Below the pieces are notes generated by a model, which searched no databases, had not been told where the DNA came from, and was given only the letters and a program-made list of their open reading frames with translations. 34,224 nt of DNA from Terriglobia bacterium (GTDB lineage: Bacteria > Acidobacteriota > Terriglobia > Bryobacterales > Bryobacteraceae), in the NCBI GenBank assembly GCA_020073365.1, contig JAIQFL010000094.1, forward strand, positions 1-34,224, given 5' to 3'. Position numbers and translations under genes: made by a program. Shown here in pieces: positions 23,813 through 30,977 of this stretch (position 1 is the first letter of the stretch; every line of letters starts with the position of its first letter).

Positions 23813-24934
23813 ATGGGTTTTGGAATTGACAAGATGCTAGATACCGCCGAGTTGGTTGCCCTTTCGAACGATTGGACTACCACACCGACTGTCCCGACGC
23901 TATTTTCGATCAACTTGAGAGTTCTGAAAGATATTCTTCCCGGCCAGCCAATTGCGCTTCGCTGGGACATTGGCATTGGCCATCTCGATGCTCGTGACCT
24001 GGGCACGGCCGTAACGGCCCAAGTCTATTTGGGTTCAGACTTGCTCTGGAGCAGCACGGAAGTCCCGCTGAAGGAGTATCCGGGTTTTTTGGGCGGCGGA
24101 CTCAGCGCATTGCAGGAAGTGGAGATCTCGCCACCTGCTGACTCTTCCCGATCCGTTTATCAAATCGGCCTCCACAACCTCCAGCTTAAGGTTACTGGTA
24201 ATGGTAAGGATCCTGGGCCCTATACGGCTCTGAGTACGCTGTACGTCTTGGGCGAGGCAATCGACGGGAGCTGGTGGGAGTGGTCCGAAACCTACCAATC
24301 TCTAGGCGAGGTATTCGCGCTGGAAGCGGCGCGGGCCACGACATTAAACCGAGTGCTCGGTGCCCGGCGGGCGGGCGCGGCCCAGGCGTTGCAAATGCAG
24401 ATCGCCGGATACCAGGAGAAGTCGACGACGCTGTCGAACCTCACAGCCAACCTTCGCGCAACCGCAGCCACTGCCAAATTTGAGGCTGAAAAGCCAAAGC
24501 CCACGAATCCGCAACAGTTCTTGTCAATCGTGAACACCCTTGCGAAGGAAGGCCTTGCTCCGCCGGCACGCACGGTGGCCCAACAATCCGGATTAGCTCC
24601 GGATACCATTGCCGCGCTCGATGTGCTTCTGCGCGATGCACGAGTGATAGAGTTGTACAGAAATAACGGGCTACCGTCTGCCGTCGAGACAATCGGACGC
24701 TCACTGGATCTGTATGCCCGAGAAATCCGTCGCAAACATTCCCAGCACGCTGGAGTTCACTCGGTAAAATACGCGCGGGTCGAGACCCTGATCCACGCCA
24801 TCGGGACGATGCGCTTCCGCCCCACCCGTCAGGCGAAGAGGTGTTGGGCGGGCGATAGGCGGCCTCAACGCGCCGCCGCAGTTGCGATGACGGCTGCCGC
24901 CGGCACTGGGAGGAGTATCGGTCAGAGTAGGTGA
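23813..24934 (+). CDS. Unrecognised protein, 373 aa, C-terminus possibly scrambled
   Basis: I do not recognise a family. Residues 1-150 look like a beta-sandwich (alternating hydrophobic strands such as INLRVLKDILPGQPIALRWD), without a signal peptide. Residues 155-315 are helical and Ala-rich, with a possible coiled coil near 195-235. From about residue 330 on the composition turns Arg/Ala-rich, and the same DNA encodes a TIGR03437 fragment in another frame (24894-24986), so the native C-terminus was probably lost. The ATG is preceded by a purine-rich GGGGGGAGA stretch. The gene lies between the two TIGR03437 fragments, suggesting it came in with an insertion. Partner candidates are the orphan C-terminal frame and the 220-aa gene downstream. 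Confidence 0.6.
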   Translation: MGFGIDKMLDTAELVALSNDWTTTPTVPTLFSINLRVLKDILPGQPIALRWDIGIGHLDARDLGTAVTAQVYLGSDLLWSSTEVPLKEYPGFLGGGLSALQEVEISPPADSSRSVYQIGLHNLQLKVTGNGKDPGPYTALSTLYVLGEAIDGSWWEWSETYQSLGEVFALEAARATTLNRVLGARRAGAAQALQMQIAGYQEKSTTLSNLTANLRATAATAKFEAEKPKPTNPQQFLSIVNTLAKEGLAPPARTVAQQSGLAPDTIAALDVLLRDARVIELYRNNGLPSAVETIGRSLDLYAREIRRKHSQHAGVHSVKYARVETLIHAIGTMRFRPTRQAKRCWAGDRRPQRAAAVAMTAAAGTGRSIGQSR

Positions 24935-24986
24935 AGTCGCGGCTCCCTTGCTTTACGTATCGCCCGACCAGGTCAACGCACTGATT
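24894..24986 (+). pseudogene. Remnant of a TIGR03437-type surface protein, C-terminal piece
   Basis: One frame reads LPPALGGVSVRVGEVAAP and then LLYVSPDQVNALI, a close match to the most conserved core of TIGR03437 domains (Leu-Pro...Leu-Gly-Gly-Val-x-Val...Ala-Pro-Leu-Leu-Tyr-Val-Ser-Pro-x-Gln-Val-Asn). There is no start, and the match ends abruptly at about 24986, where a different coherent frame begins. It overlaps the end of the 373-aa frame. Confidence 0.7.
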
Positions 24987-25149
24987 CGAGCATATCCGCG
25001 ATGTCGATGGACACGAAGTTTTGGAACTCATCGAGGTAGAGACAGTAGGGCGCCGGGCGCCGTCCGAAGTGTCACGGCGCACGGCGCATTCGAAAGACTT
25101 ACGCAGGCGTTACCCCAACAAAGACGACCTGCTTGAAGGGAGTATGTAA
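24985..25149 (+). pseudogene. Orphan C-terminal coding fragment coupled to the next gene
   Basis: In the frame ending with TAA at 25147-25149 the DNA encodes a coherent, charged C-terminus of about 54 residues: FEHIRDVDGHEVLELIEVET, then a stretch ending RRRYPNKDDLLEGSM. It has no start codon and directly follows the TIGR03437 fragment. Its stop overlaps the next ATG (TAATG), the mark of a once-intact upstream gene translationally coupled to the 220-aa gene. I do not recognise the family. It may be the displaced end of the 373-aa protein. Confidence 0.45.
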
Positions 25150-25811
25150 TGGGCAAAAAGATTGTGTTACCCCCAGTGCCCGCCGGTAAGACCCTGGGGA
25201 AGAGCGTCGGCGGCACAGTGCACGTTGGCGGCACAGTGCCGGGGCTGATCGGCTGGGTGATCGGCGGCATAAGGCAAATCTTGCCGGAATTCCTGGATCC
25301 CACTCGGCCTACGCTATGGTCAATCGATTCAGTCACCAGTTTGAGCGGCGGTATTTCTTTCGTTGTCGGAGGAGTATTCAATATCACCTTGAAGTGGCAC
25401 GGCCCCTGCCCCGCCTCTGAAGATCCAACGTACTATACGGGGAAATATAGATTTAACTTTACAATCCTCGGAGTGAGTAAGGGTATCCCGGTCAGTTTTG
25501 CATTTAGTACACCTAGTATGCCTGGCTCGGGAAGCAGAGTGTGCTTTGTACCACCTTACGGCGGTTACCTGGTGAAAGACGAGATCGTGGGCTCTGCTGT
25601 AATAATCGCCGGAGGCGTAGCCACCCCCATATTTGGTGCCAGCGCGGCCTTAATGTTTCTAGGATCGGTTCCTAACGGCACATACAAAGCCTGGGGGGCC
25701 TTCAGCGGCATAGAAGCCGGTGTGGATGCGTCCGTAAGCGCCTCAGTTGGAGTGATGACGTTCGTGGAAGAGATAACGGAGATACCGGCCTGGGCAGACA
25801 AGCAATATTAG
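25149..25811 (+). CDS. Unrecognised Gly-rich beta protein, 220 aa
   Basis: I do not recognise a family. There is no signal peptide. The N-terminus is Gly/Pro/Val-rich with a short apolar helix (GLIGWVIGGI, about 33-42). The middle is likely beta-rich, with alternating hydrophobic residues (about 60-140), and the C-terminal half has Gly/Ala-rich apolar stretches (about 145-170 and 185-205) that could insert into a membrane or pack a beta assembly. Base use is less GC-rich than in the neighbours, with codons such as ATA, AGA and TTA, suggesting horizontal origin. The ATG overlaps the stop of the preceding orphan frame, and GAAGGGAG lies a few bases upstream. Function cannot be assigned. Confidence 0.65.
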   Translation: MGKKIVLPPVPAGKTLGKSVGGTVHVGGTVPGLIGWVIGGIRQILPEFLDPTRPTLWSIDSVTSLSGGISFVVGGVFNITLKWHGPCPASEDPTYYTGKYRFNFTILGVSKGIPVSFAFSTPSMPGSGSRVCFVPPYGGYLVKDEIVGSAVIIAGGVATPIFGASAALMFLGSVPNGTYKAWGAFSGIEAGVDASVSASVGVMTFVEEITEIPAWADKQY

Positions 25812-25922
25812 GACGGCAACGAGTCGCCCTGAGATGGAAAAGCCTAAAACGTCAGTAAGCGCGGCGGATTACGCGGTTGAAGCGATGCGGCAGCGGGCGC
25901 GCAGAGTACCAAGAAGAGGAGG

Positions 25923-26213
25923 CACGCTCTCGCCTTTCTGTCGAATGAGCTTTGGATCCATACCCACGACAGCATCCGTTGGACGGCTGCTACCGACGAG
26001 CTCCACACGGTATCTTTCCTCAAGACTGGCCTGATGCGACCGCCCCTCTATGGCGCCACCTCCGGGGTCTTCGTGGGGCGTCCAGGGACAACCCCCGACG
26101 GGTCCAGCTTCGATGGGACCGGGTGCGTCCAGCCGGGCACTGAACCCGCGGTAGTCCTCCCTGATGCCGTAGGGTCTGGCGATTCTGGGCACGGTTCCGG
26201 GGACAATTACACG
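25923..26213 (+). pseudogene. Decayed fragment of a second cupredoxin gene (domain 1)
   Basis: The frame from 25923 reads HALAFLSNELWIHTHDSIRW, then DELHTVSFLKTG, then GVFVGRPGTTPDGSSFDGTG. This aligns along its length with residues 48-118 of the intact cupredoxin (HTALAFLPNEFWIHAGDTIR, AELHTVSFLKPG, GVFIGCPGTNPDGSS). The copper histidine is kept, but the Cys-His-Met end and all of domain 2 are missing, and no leader is in frame. About 3 kb from the intact gene, it looks like a duplicate that decayed. The surrounding 25812-26247 holds no other gene. Confidence 0.85.
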
Positions 26214-26247
26214 CAGGCGGTTCCATACCGCCGGGCGGATTCCATCG

Positions 26248-26466
26248 CTATTTCTTCTTTTCCTGGTTCCACAACTGGCGCGAGAGCACCCGGCCGCAGA
26301 ACGGGCAGTAGTTGATGCCCACGAACTGGTGGCGATCATCGCCGAAAACGAAGAAATACTCCGTATCGATCTCGGTGATGATGGTGCCATTGGTGAGCTG
26401 ATAGGGCTGCGCATTCCGCGCCAGGTCGCGGTCCATCAGCCGATCGAAATCCGCACAGCAAGTCAT
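26248..26466 (-). CDS. Small zinc-ribbon-like protein, 72 aa
   Basis: A 72-aa protein with Cys-Cys at residues 3-4 and a CPFCG knuckle near residue 54, which together could bind one zinc. The middle part (about 22-50) is beta-rich, and the C-terminus is basic. I do not recognise a named family. A run of Gs (GCGGGGGG) a few bases before the ATG is a plausible ribosome-binding site. It lies 18 bp downstream of the ATPase gene on the same strand, so the two are probably one transcript. Confidence 0.7.
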   Translation of the reverse strand: MTCCADFDRLMDRDLARNAQPYQLTNGTIITEIDTEYFFVFGDDRHQFVGINYCPFCGRVLSRQLWNQEKKK

Positions 26467-26484
26467 ATTCCCCCCGCTTGTTGG

Positions 26485-27084
26485 TTACTGGATCGTGCTG
26501 GCGCCTTCGATGCCCATGTCGGTAGTGATCACGTTCTTGTTGATGTGCCGGTCGAGGTTGATCACGTAGGTCTCCGGCGCATCGATCAGCACCGGCGAAT
26601 GGGTAGCACAGACGATGCGGAACTGCTTCTGATCCACCAGCTCCTTGAGCATCTTCAAAATGCGGTGTTGATTGGACACGGATAGCGCCATTTCCGGTTC
26701 ATCCAAAAGCAGAATCGTTCGGTCCGGCAGTTTCGGGAAGCTCTCGCGGAAAAGGGAGAGCATCACCTGGCCATGGCTGGCCATCCGGAGGAATTCCATC
26801 ATCTCGGGCTGATCCTTGAACAACTGAAGCTGATTGCGGGGATTGTGCTGTTCCGCATCGAACAGAAAGCTCTGCGCGGTCTGGACTTCGGCGGGCTCCA
26901 GCCTGTAGATGTAGCCCTCCACCTGTTCGCCGCGCAAGGCGTAATAGATGGAGTGCAACAGCGTCGATTTTCCCGAACCGTTCTCACCTTGCAGCATCAC
27001 CAGGGGATGGGACAGGTCCACGATCATCGGCATGTGAAAGTTCAGGACAGTGAAGACCGGATGGGCCAGAATTTTCAGGTACAT
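26485..27084 (-). CDS. Minimal ABC-type AAA ATPase, 199 aa
   Basis: A small SMC/RecF-type ATPase: Walker A GENGSGKS (33-40), a short signature-like SHGQ (103-106), Walker B TILLLDEPE (123-131) and an H-loop histidine in CATHSP (159-164). The family includes predicted AAA_21-type ATPases of defence systems and stand-alone cytoplasmic ATPases. There is no coiled coil, transmembrane segment or nuclease domain, so this is close to the minimal nucleotide-binding fold. It is unlikely to be an importer subunit, because no permease is nearby. The downstream partner is the zinc-ribbon gene. The ribosome-binding site is not obvious. Function unknown. Confidence 0.85.
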   Translation of the reverse strand: MYLKILAHPVFTVLNFHMPMIVDLSHPLVMLQGENGSGKSTLLHSIYYALRGEQVEGYIYRLEPAEVQTAQSFLFDAEQHNPRNQLQLFKDQPEMMEFLRMASHGQVMLSLFRESFPKLPDRTILLLDEPEMALSVSNQHRILKMLKELVDQKQFRIVCATHSPVLIDAPETYVINLDRHINKNVITTDMGIEGASTIQ

Positions 27085-27172
27085 AGGAGATCAGGATAAC
27101 AGGAGCGGACCCGTGCGGCGGAACTCCATCCCTTCGTGATATCATGAATATTCCAACAATATCTGAGGTATC

Positions 27173-27874
27173 GTGCCTAGAATCACCCGTAAAGAGCTAA
27201 AGACCGACAGGTTCGCACTGGAAGTCGGAAACACCGTAACGTTTTTCGAAGAGCACCAGAAGGAACTCGTGCGCTACGGCGCTGGCGTGATCGTGGTCGT
27301 CCTGCTGATCATCGGCTACTCGATGTATTCCGGGCGCCAACATGCCGCGCGCCAGGAAGTACTGGCCCGGGCGATCGCCGTTCAGGAATCCCCCGTGGGC
27401 CCCCCCACTCCCGGTCAAAACCAGAATTTTCCCACCCAGGAATCCAAGGATGAGGTGGCGCTCAAGGCCTTCACCGACATCCAAAGCCAGTATCGCGGCA
27501 GCGAGGAAGCTGCTATCGCCGAGTACTACGTGGGCGCCATCAAGGCGGACCAGGGCAAACTGGCCGAGGCCGAAAAGAGCTTCAAAGCCGTCGCCGATAA
27601 GGGCGATGCCAAGTATGCCTCTTTGGCCAAATTCGCGCTGGCACAGATCTATTTCGCGGACGGCCGCAACGATCAGGGCGAAAGCACCCTGCGGGATTTG
27701 ATGGCGCATCCCACCATCTATATTTCGAAGGAGCAGGCGGCCATCACGCTGGCACGTTTCCTCGCCCCCAAGAAGCCGGCCGAGGCGCGTAAGTTGTTGG
27801 ATCCCCTTCGCACGCAGCCGGGCGCCGTGGGGCAGTCCGCGATTTCGGTATACGGCGAACTGCCGTCCCAGTAG
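27173..27874 (+). CDS. Membrane-anchored TPR protein (YfgM-like)
   Basis: A 233-aa protein with a cytoplasmic N-terminal segment (TRKELKTDRFA...), one membrane helix (about 37-52, GAGVIVVVLLIIGYSMY), and a periplasmic part with tetratricopeptide-like repeats (about 95-225), including an AEYYVGAIKADQGKLAEAEK motif. The layout matches YfgM/ancillary SecYEG translocon proteins, which cooperate with periplasmic chaperones. The GTG start has GAGG 5 bases upstream. The next gene (HD hydrolase) begins 14 bp after the stop, so they may be co-transcribed. Confidence 0.8.
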   Translation: MPRITRKELKTDRFALEVGNTVTFFEEHQKELVRYGAGVIVVVLLIIGYSMYSGRQHAARQEVLARAIAVQESPVGPPTPGQNQNFPTQESKDEVALKAFTDIQSQYRGSEEAAIAEYYVGAIKADQGKLAEAEKSFKAVADKGDAKYASLAKFALAQIYFADGRNDQGESTLRDLMAHPTIYISKEQAAITLARFLAPKKPAEARKLLDPLRTQPGAVGQSAISVYGELPSQ

Positions 27875-27888
27875 CCGCCGCTTCCTGC

Positions 27889-29022
27889 ATGCTGGCGCGC
27901 CTGCGGTTTCGGGTGGAGCGAAGTCGGGGGCGGTCTTACCCGGAACCCGATCATCCGTATCGCAACGCGTTTCAACGGGATCGCGACCGTGTGATCCATT
28001 CCCGCGCTTTTCGGCGGTTGGAAGCCAAGACCCAGGTCTTTGCGCCTGGACTCTCCGACCACTTCCGGAACCGTCTTACCCATACCATCGAGGTGGCGCA
28101 GATTGCGCGCACCCTGGCGAACGTGCTGGAACTGGACGAGGATCTGACCGAGGCCCTGGCGCTGGCGCATGATATCGGGCATCCCCCCTTCGCCCACGCG
28201 GGCGAGGAGGAACTGAACCGCCAGATGGAGCGCTTCGGCGACCGGTTCGAGCACAACCTCCATGCTCTGAGAATCGTGGAGAGTTTCGAGCAGCGCTATG
28301 CCCGTTTTCCCGGGTTGAACCTGACATTTGAAGTCCGCGAGGGGATCGTCAAGCATTCCCGCGACTTCGGACCCGCGGAGCGCCCGGAAGTGGAGCCTTA
28401 CCTGCCGGGACTTCGCCCTCCTCTGGAAGCCCAGTTGATCGACCTGGCCGACGAAGTTGCCTACAATACAGCAGACCTGGACGATGCCTTTTCGGCCGGT
28501 ATGCTGAGCGCGCCGGATGTCGCCGAGTGCGTTCCTCTCTACCGCGCGATTCACGAGTCCATAGAAACCCGGTTTCCGGCCGCGACCGGCCGTGAGCATT
28601 TCAACGAAGGCTTGCGGCAATTGATCGATGCGTTGGTTTCAGGCTTGATTGAAGGCACCGTCAGCCAGGCCCGTGAGGCATCCGTCGGCAACGTCGACGA
28701 GGCTCGCGCATTTCCGCGAAGGCTCGCGGCGTTTACTCCGGAAACCGCCGAGACCAGCCGCATCCTGAAGCGCTTTCTGTACGCCAAGGTGTACGCCTCG
28801 GAGGCTCTAGCCGACCACCGCAACCGGTCGATGGCCATGATCGCGGAGCTCTTTCAGTTTTTCCTCGACTATCCCGACCGCCTGCCGCAGGGGTATTGGG
28901 AGCAGACACTGGCCGAGCCCGCCCATCGGGTGGTCTGCGACTACATCGCGGGCATGACCGACGGTTTCTTCCGCCGCACCTACGAGCAGGCCATTGGGCC
29001 CGCTATTCCTCCTGGGTCGTAA
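27889..29022 (+). CDS. dgt: dGTPase-like HD-domain triphosphohydrolase
   Basis: A 377-aa cytoplasmic protein of the dGTPase (Dgt) family. The HD metal site is visible as H65 in RLTHTIEV, H94/D95 in LAHDIGHPPFAH, and a later Asp expected in LIDLADEVAYNTADLDD (about 184-200). The FEHNLHALRIVE segment (about 119-130) is characteristic. The enzyme hydrolyses dNTPs to the deoxynucleoside and triphosphate. The length fits the shorter class of Dgt-like proteins, whose substrate range is often broad. Its 3' end overlaps a small antisense gene by 20 bp. Confidence 0.93.
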   Translation: MLARLRFRVERSRGRSYPEPDHPYRNAFQRDRDRVIHSRAFRRLEAKTQVFAPGLSDHFRNRLTHTIEVAQIARTLANVLELDEDLTEALALAHDIGHPPFAHAGEEELNRQMERFGDRFEHNLHALRIVESFEQRYARFPGLNLTFEVREGIVKHSRDFGPAERPEVEPYLPGLRPPLEAQLIDLADEVAYNTADLDDAFSAGMLSAPDVAECVPLYRAIHESIETRFPAATGREHFNEGLRQLIDALVSGLIEGTVSQAREASVGNVDEARAFPRRLAAFTPETAETSRILKRFLYAKVYASEALADHRNRSMAMIAELFQFFLDYPDRLPQGYWEQTLAEPAHRVVCDYIAGMTDGFFRRTYEQAIGPAIPPGS

Positions 29023-29155
29023 CGTGGGACAGTTCCACGCTCTTCACCCCGTACCATTTCATCAGGTGTTGGCGAATCTCGTTGCCGATTTTCTCCGGAT
29101 TCTCATCCGCGTCGTGCTCCACTTCCACCTTGAAGAATAGATTCGTGCGGCTCAT
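29003..29155 (-). CDS. Small protein, 50 aa, convergent with dgt
   Basis: An ATG at 29155 with AGGGA upstream opens a 50-residue frame (MSRTNLFFKVEVEHDADENP, then EKIGNEIRQHLMKWYGVK, ending VELSHVTTQEE). It reads like a compact strand-helix-strand domain, acidic and without a signal. Codon use is coding-like. It overlaps the 3' end of the HD hydrolase gene by 20 bp and starts 35 bp from the divergent cysteine-rich gene. I do not recognise the family. Confidence 0.7.
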   Translation of the reverse strand: MSRTNLFFKVEVEHDADENPEKIGNEIRQHLMKWYGVKSVELSHVTTQEE

Positions 29156-29190
29156 CGGTCCCTGTGGCCTCTAACACCTATACTAGGAGA

Positions 29191-29829
29191 ATGAGTTGCG
29201 CTATTTGCGAGACTCGCCGTCCCCGGCGCTTCTGCCCCGGCGTACGGGGGGATATCTGCACTGTGTGCTGCGGCACGGAAAGGGAGATGACGGTAACGTG
29301 TCCTCTCGACTGCGAATTTCTGCAGGAAGCGCGCAAGCACGAAAAACGGGAGCCTTTCCACCCGGAGGAGCTTCCCAATCCGGACATACGGCTCCCGCGG
29401 AAATTCCTTCAAGACAACCACGATCTTCTGGTCTTCCTGGGCCGTGCCCTTGCCCTCCTGGCAGGAGGGGCTTCCGAGGCAGTGGATTTCGACGTGAGAG
29501 AGGCCCTGGATGCGCTCATCCGTACCTATCGCACGCTACAGAATGGCGTTTACTACGAAACCCTCCCCCAGAACATTTTGGCGATGAACGTCTATCGCAT
29601 CGTGCAGCATGGCCTTGCGCAGTTCCGGCAGAAAGAGCGGGAGCGTCTGGGAATGTCCAAGACCCGCGATGCGGATGTCATCGGGCTCCTGGTGTATCTG
29701 CAGCGGCTTGAATTGTCAAGGAACAATGGCCGGCGCCGGGGCCGCGCCTTTCTGGGCGCTCTCTCGGAGTATTACGGCGCGGTACCGGAACCCGCGGCGC
29801 CCCCGCCATCTTCGTTGATCCTCCCCTGA
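29191..29829 (+). CDS. Hypothetical protein with cysteine-rich (zinc-binding) N-terminus, 212 aa
   Basis: Residues 1-40 hold MSCAICETRRPRRFCPGV followed by CTVCCG and TCPLDCEF, giving about eight cysteines that could bind two zinc ions. The rest is mostly helical with a central LDALIRTYRTLQNGVYYE segment. No enzyme motif is seen. The start ATG (29191) has TAGGAG just upstream. The 3' end overlaps fliM on the opposite strand by 58 bp. It may be a nucleic-acid or protein-interaction protein, but I do not recognise the family. Confidence 0.75.
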   Translation: MSCAICETRRPRRFCPGVRGDICTVCCGTEREMTVTCPLDCEFLQEARKHEKREPFHPEELPNPDIRLPRKFLQDNHDLLVFLGRALALLAGGASEAVDFDVREALDALIRTYRTLQNGVYYETLPQNILAMNVYRIVQHGLAQFRQKERERLGMSKTRDADVIGLLVYLQRLELSRNNGRRRGRAFLGALSEYYGAVPEPAAPPPSSLILP

Positions 29830-30800
29830 TCGGACGGATGTCTGACGTGCTCGATCTGGCAAGCCCGCTTCCTTCCAGTGCTCACTACTTGCGCGGTGAA
29901 CTTGGGCGTTCCGTTGAGCATCAGTTCGATGGGACGATCCACCGGGTAGTCGAAAGTAAGCAAATGGCCCTCGCTCAACCCCAATAGATCCCGGATGCTG
30001 ATGGTGATGGTAGGCCCCTCCAGGCGCGCCTCCGCTGTGAGTAACCCCTCGCGCAGGAACCGGAGCACGCGCCCCTGCTCGATTTCGCTGGCATGGGTTT
30101 TACGGACCGACCACTGCTGGTCGAACTTCTGCCGCATCATCTTGATGACGATCGAGGGCATCGCGATGTTCATCATGCCGACGGTGTCGCCGATCCGTAT
30201 CTCGATTCCGATGGAAACCACCGCCTCGTTGGGCGCGAGTATGTGAAGAAGCTGCGGTTCGGTTTCCATGGACTCAATCGTGAATTCGACCGTTGTCACC
30301 CCCTTCCACGCCTCTCGCAGGTCATTCAGAATGATACGAAACAGGCCATCCAGCAGCTTTTGCTCAATCTCCGTGATGTCTCGTTGGATCGACGCAGATG
30401 ATTTTCCGGTGCCTCCCAGCAACATCTCGAGAATCGGGAATACCAGCGAAGGGTTCAACTCCAACACGCCATTGCCGTCGTAGGGGGCCAGCCCCAGCGA
30501 GATCATGCACGTGGGCGAAGGCAGGCCATCCAGGAATTCGGCATAGGAGAGCTGTTCGACACTCACCAGGTTGACCGAGAGATAGGACCGAAGATACGCC
30601 GAAAGGCTGGAGACCAGATTCCGAACGAAGGTGTCGTGCAGCAGATGGAGGGCCCGGACCTGGGATTTCGGAATACGGTCTGGCCGGCGGAAATCGAACT
30701 TGACAGCGGGACTTTCCTGCTTTCGTTCCTGCATGCCCTGAAAGACCGCATCGATCTCCTGTTGTGAAAGCTGTCGGCTCAATAGCAGGCTCCCGGTCAT
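29772..30800 (-). CDS. fliM: Flagellar motor switch protein FliM
   Basis: A 342-aa protein with the FliM layout: an N-terminal LSQQEIDAVFQGM segment (about 11-23) for CheY-P binding, the middle domain (about 40-235) with LLGGTG near 130-136 and DITEIEQ just after, and a C-terminal SpoA domain with IRDLLGLSEGHLLTFD. It forms the C-ring with FliG and FliN at the cytoplasmic face of the motor. The open frame continues upstream to 31598, but that part is antisense to the aminotransferase and not FliM-like, so I start at the ATG at 30800. No other flagellar gene is in the window. Confidence 0.93.
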   Translation of the reverse strand: MTGSLLLSRQLSQQEIDAVFQGMQERKQESPAVKFDFRRPDRIPKSQVRALHLLHDTFVRNLVSSLSAYLRSYLSVNLVSVEQLSYAEFLDGLPSPTCMISLGLAPYDGNGVLELNPSLVFPILEMLLGGTGKSSASIQRDITEIEQKLLDGLFRIILNDLREAWKGVTTVEFTIESMETEPQLLHILAPNEAVVSIGIEIRIGDTVGMMNIAMPSIVIKMMRQKFDQQWSVRKTHASEIEQGRVLRFLREGLLTAEARLEGPTITISIRDLLGLSEGHLLTFDYPVDRPIELMLNGTPKFTAQVVSTGRKRACQIEHVRHPSDQGRINEDGGGAAGSGTAP

Positions 30801-30977
30801 AGTATCGGCAGCCTTCAGGAAAACTGTAGGTCCGGCCCAATAGCCTGGCGCCAAAAAAAACGGTGACAGGCAGCGCCGTCCGGCCCGGAGGGCACGCGGC
30901 AGCAAAAGCGGCGCCTTGGGACCGCGAAGGCGGTCACCATACTTTGCGCGGGCAGCGGGCCATCGTAAAATGGTCTG

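Noticed and set aside
25834..26034. 66-aa frame starting MEKPKTSV
   Set aside because: It runs across the decayed cupredoxin fragment in another frame and has no recognisable features.
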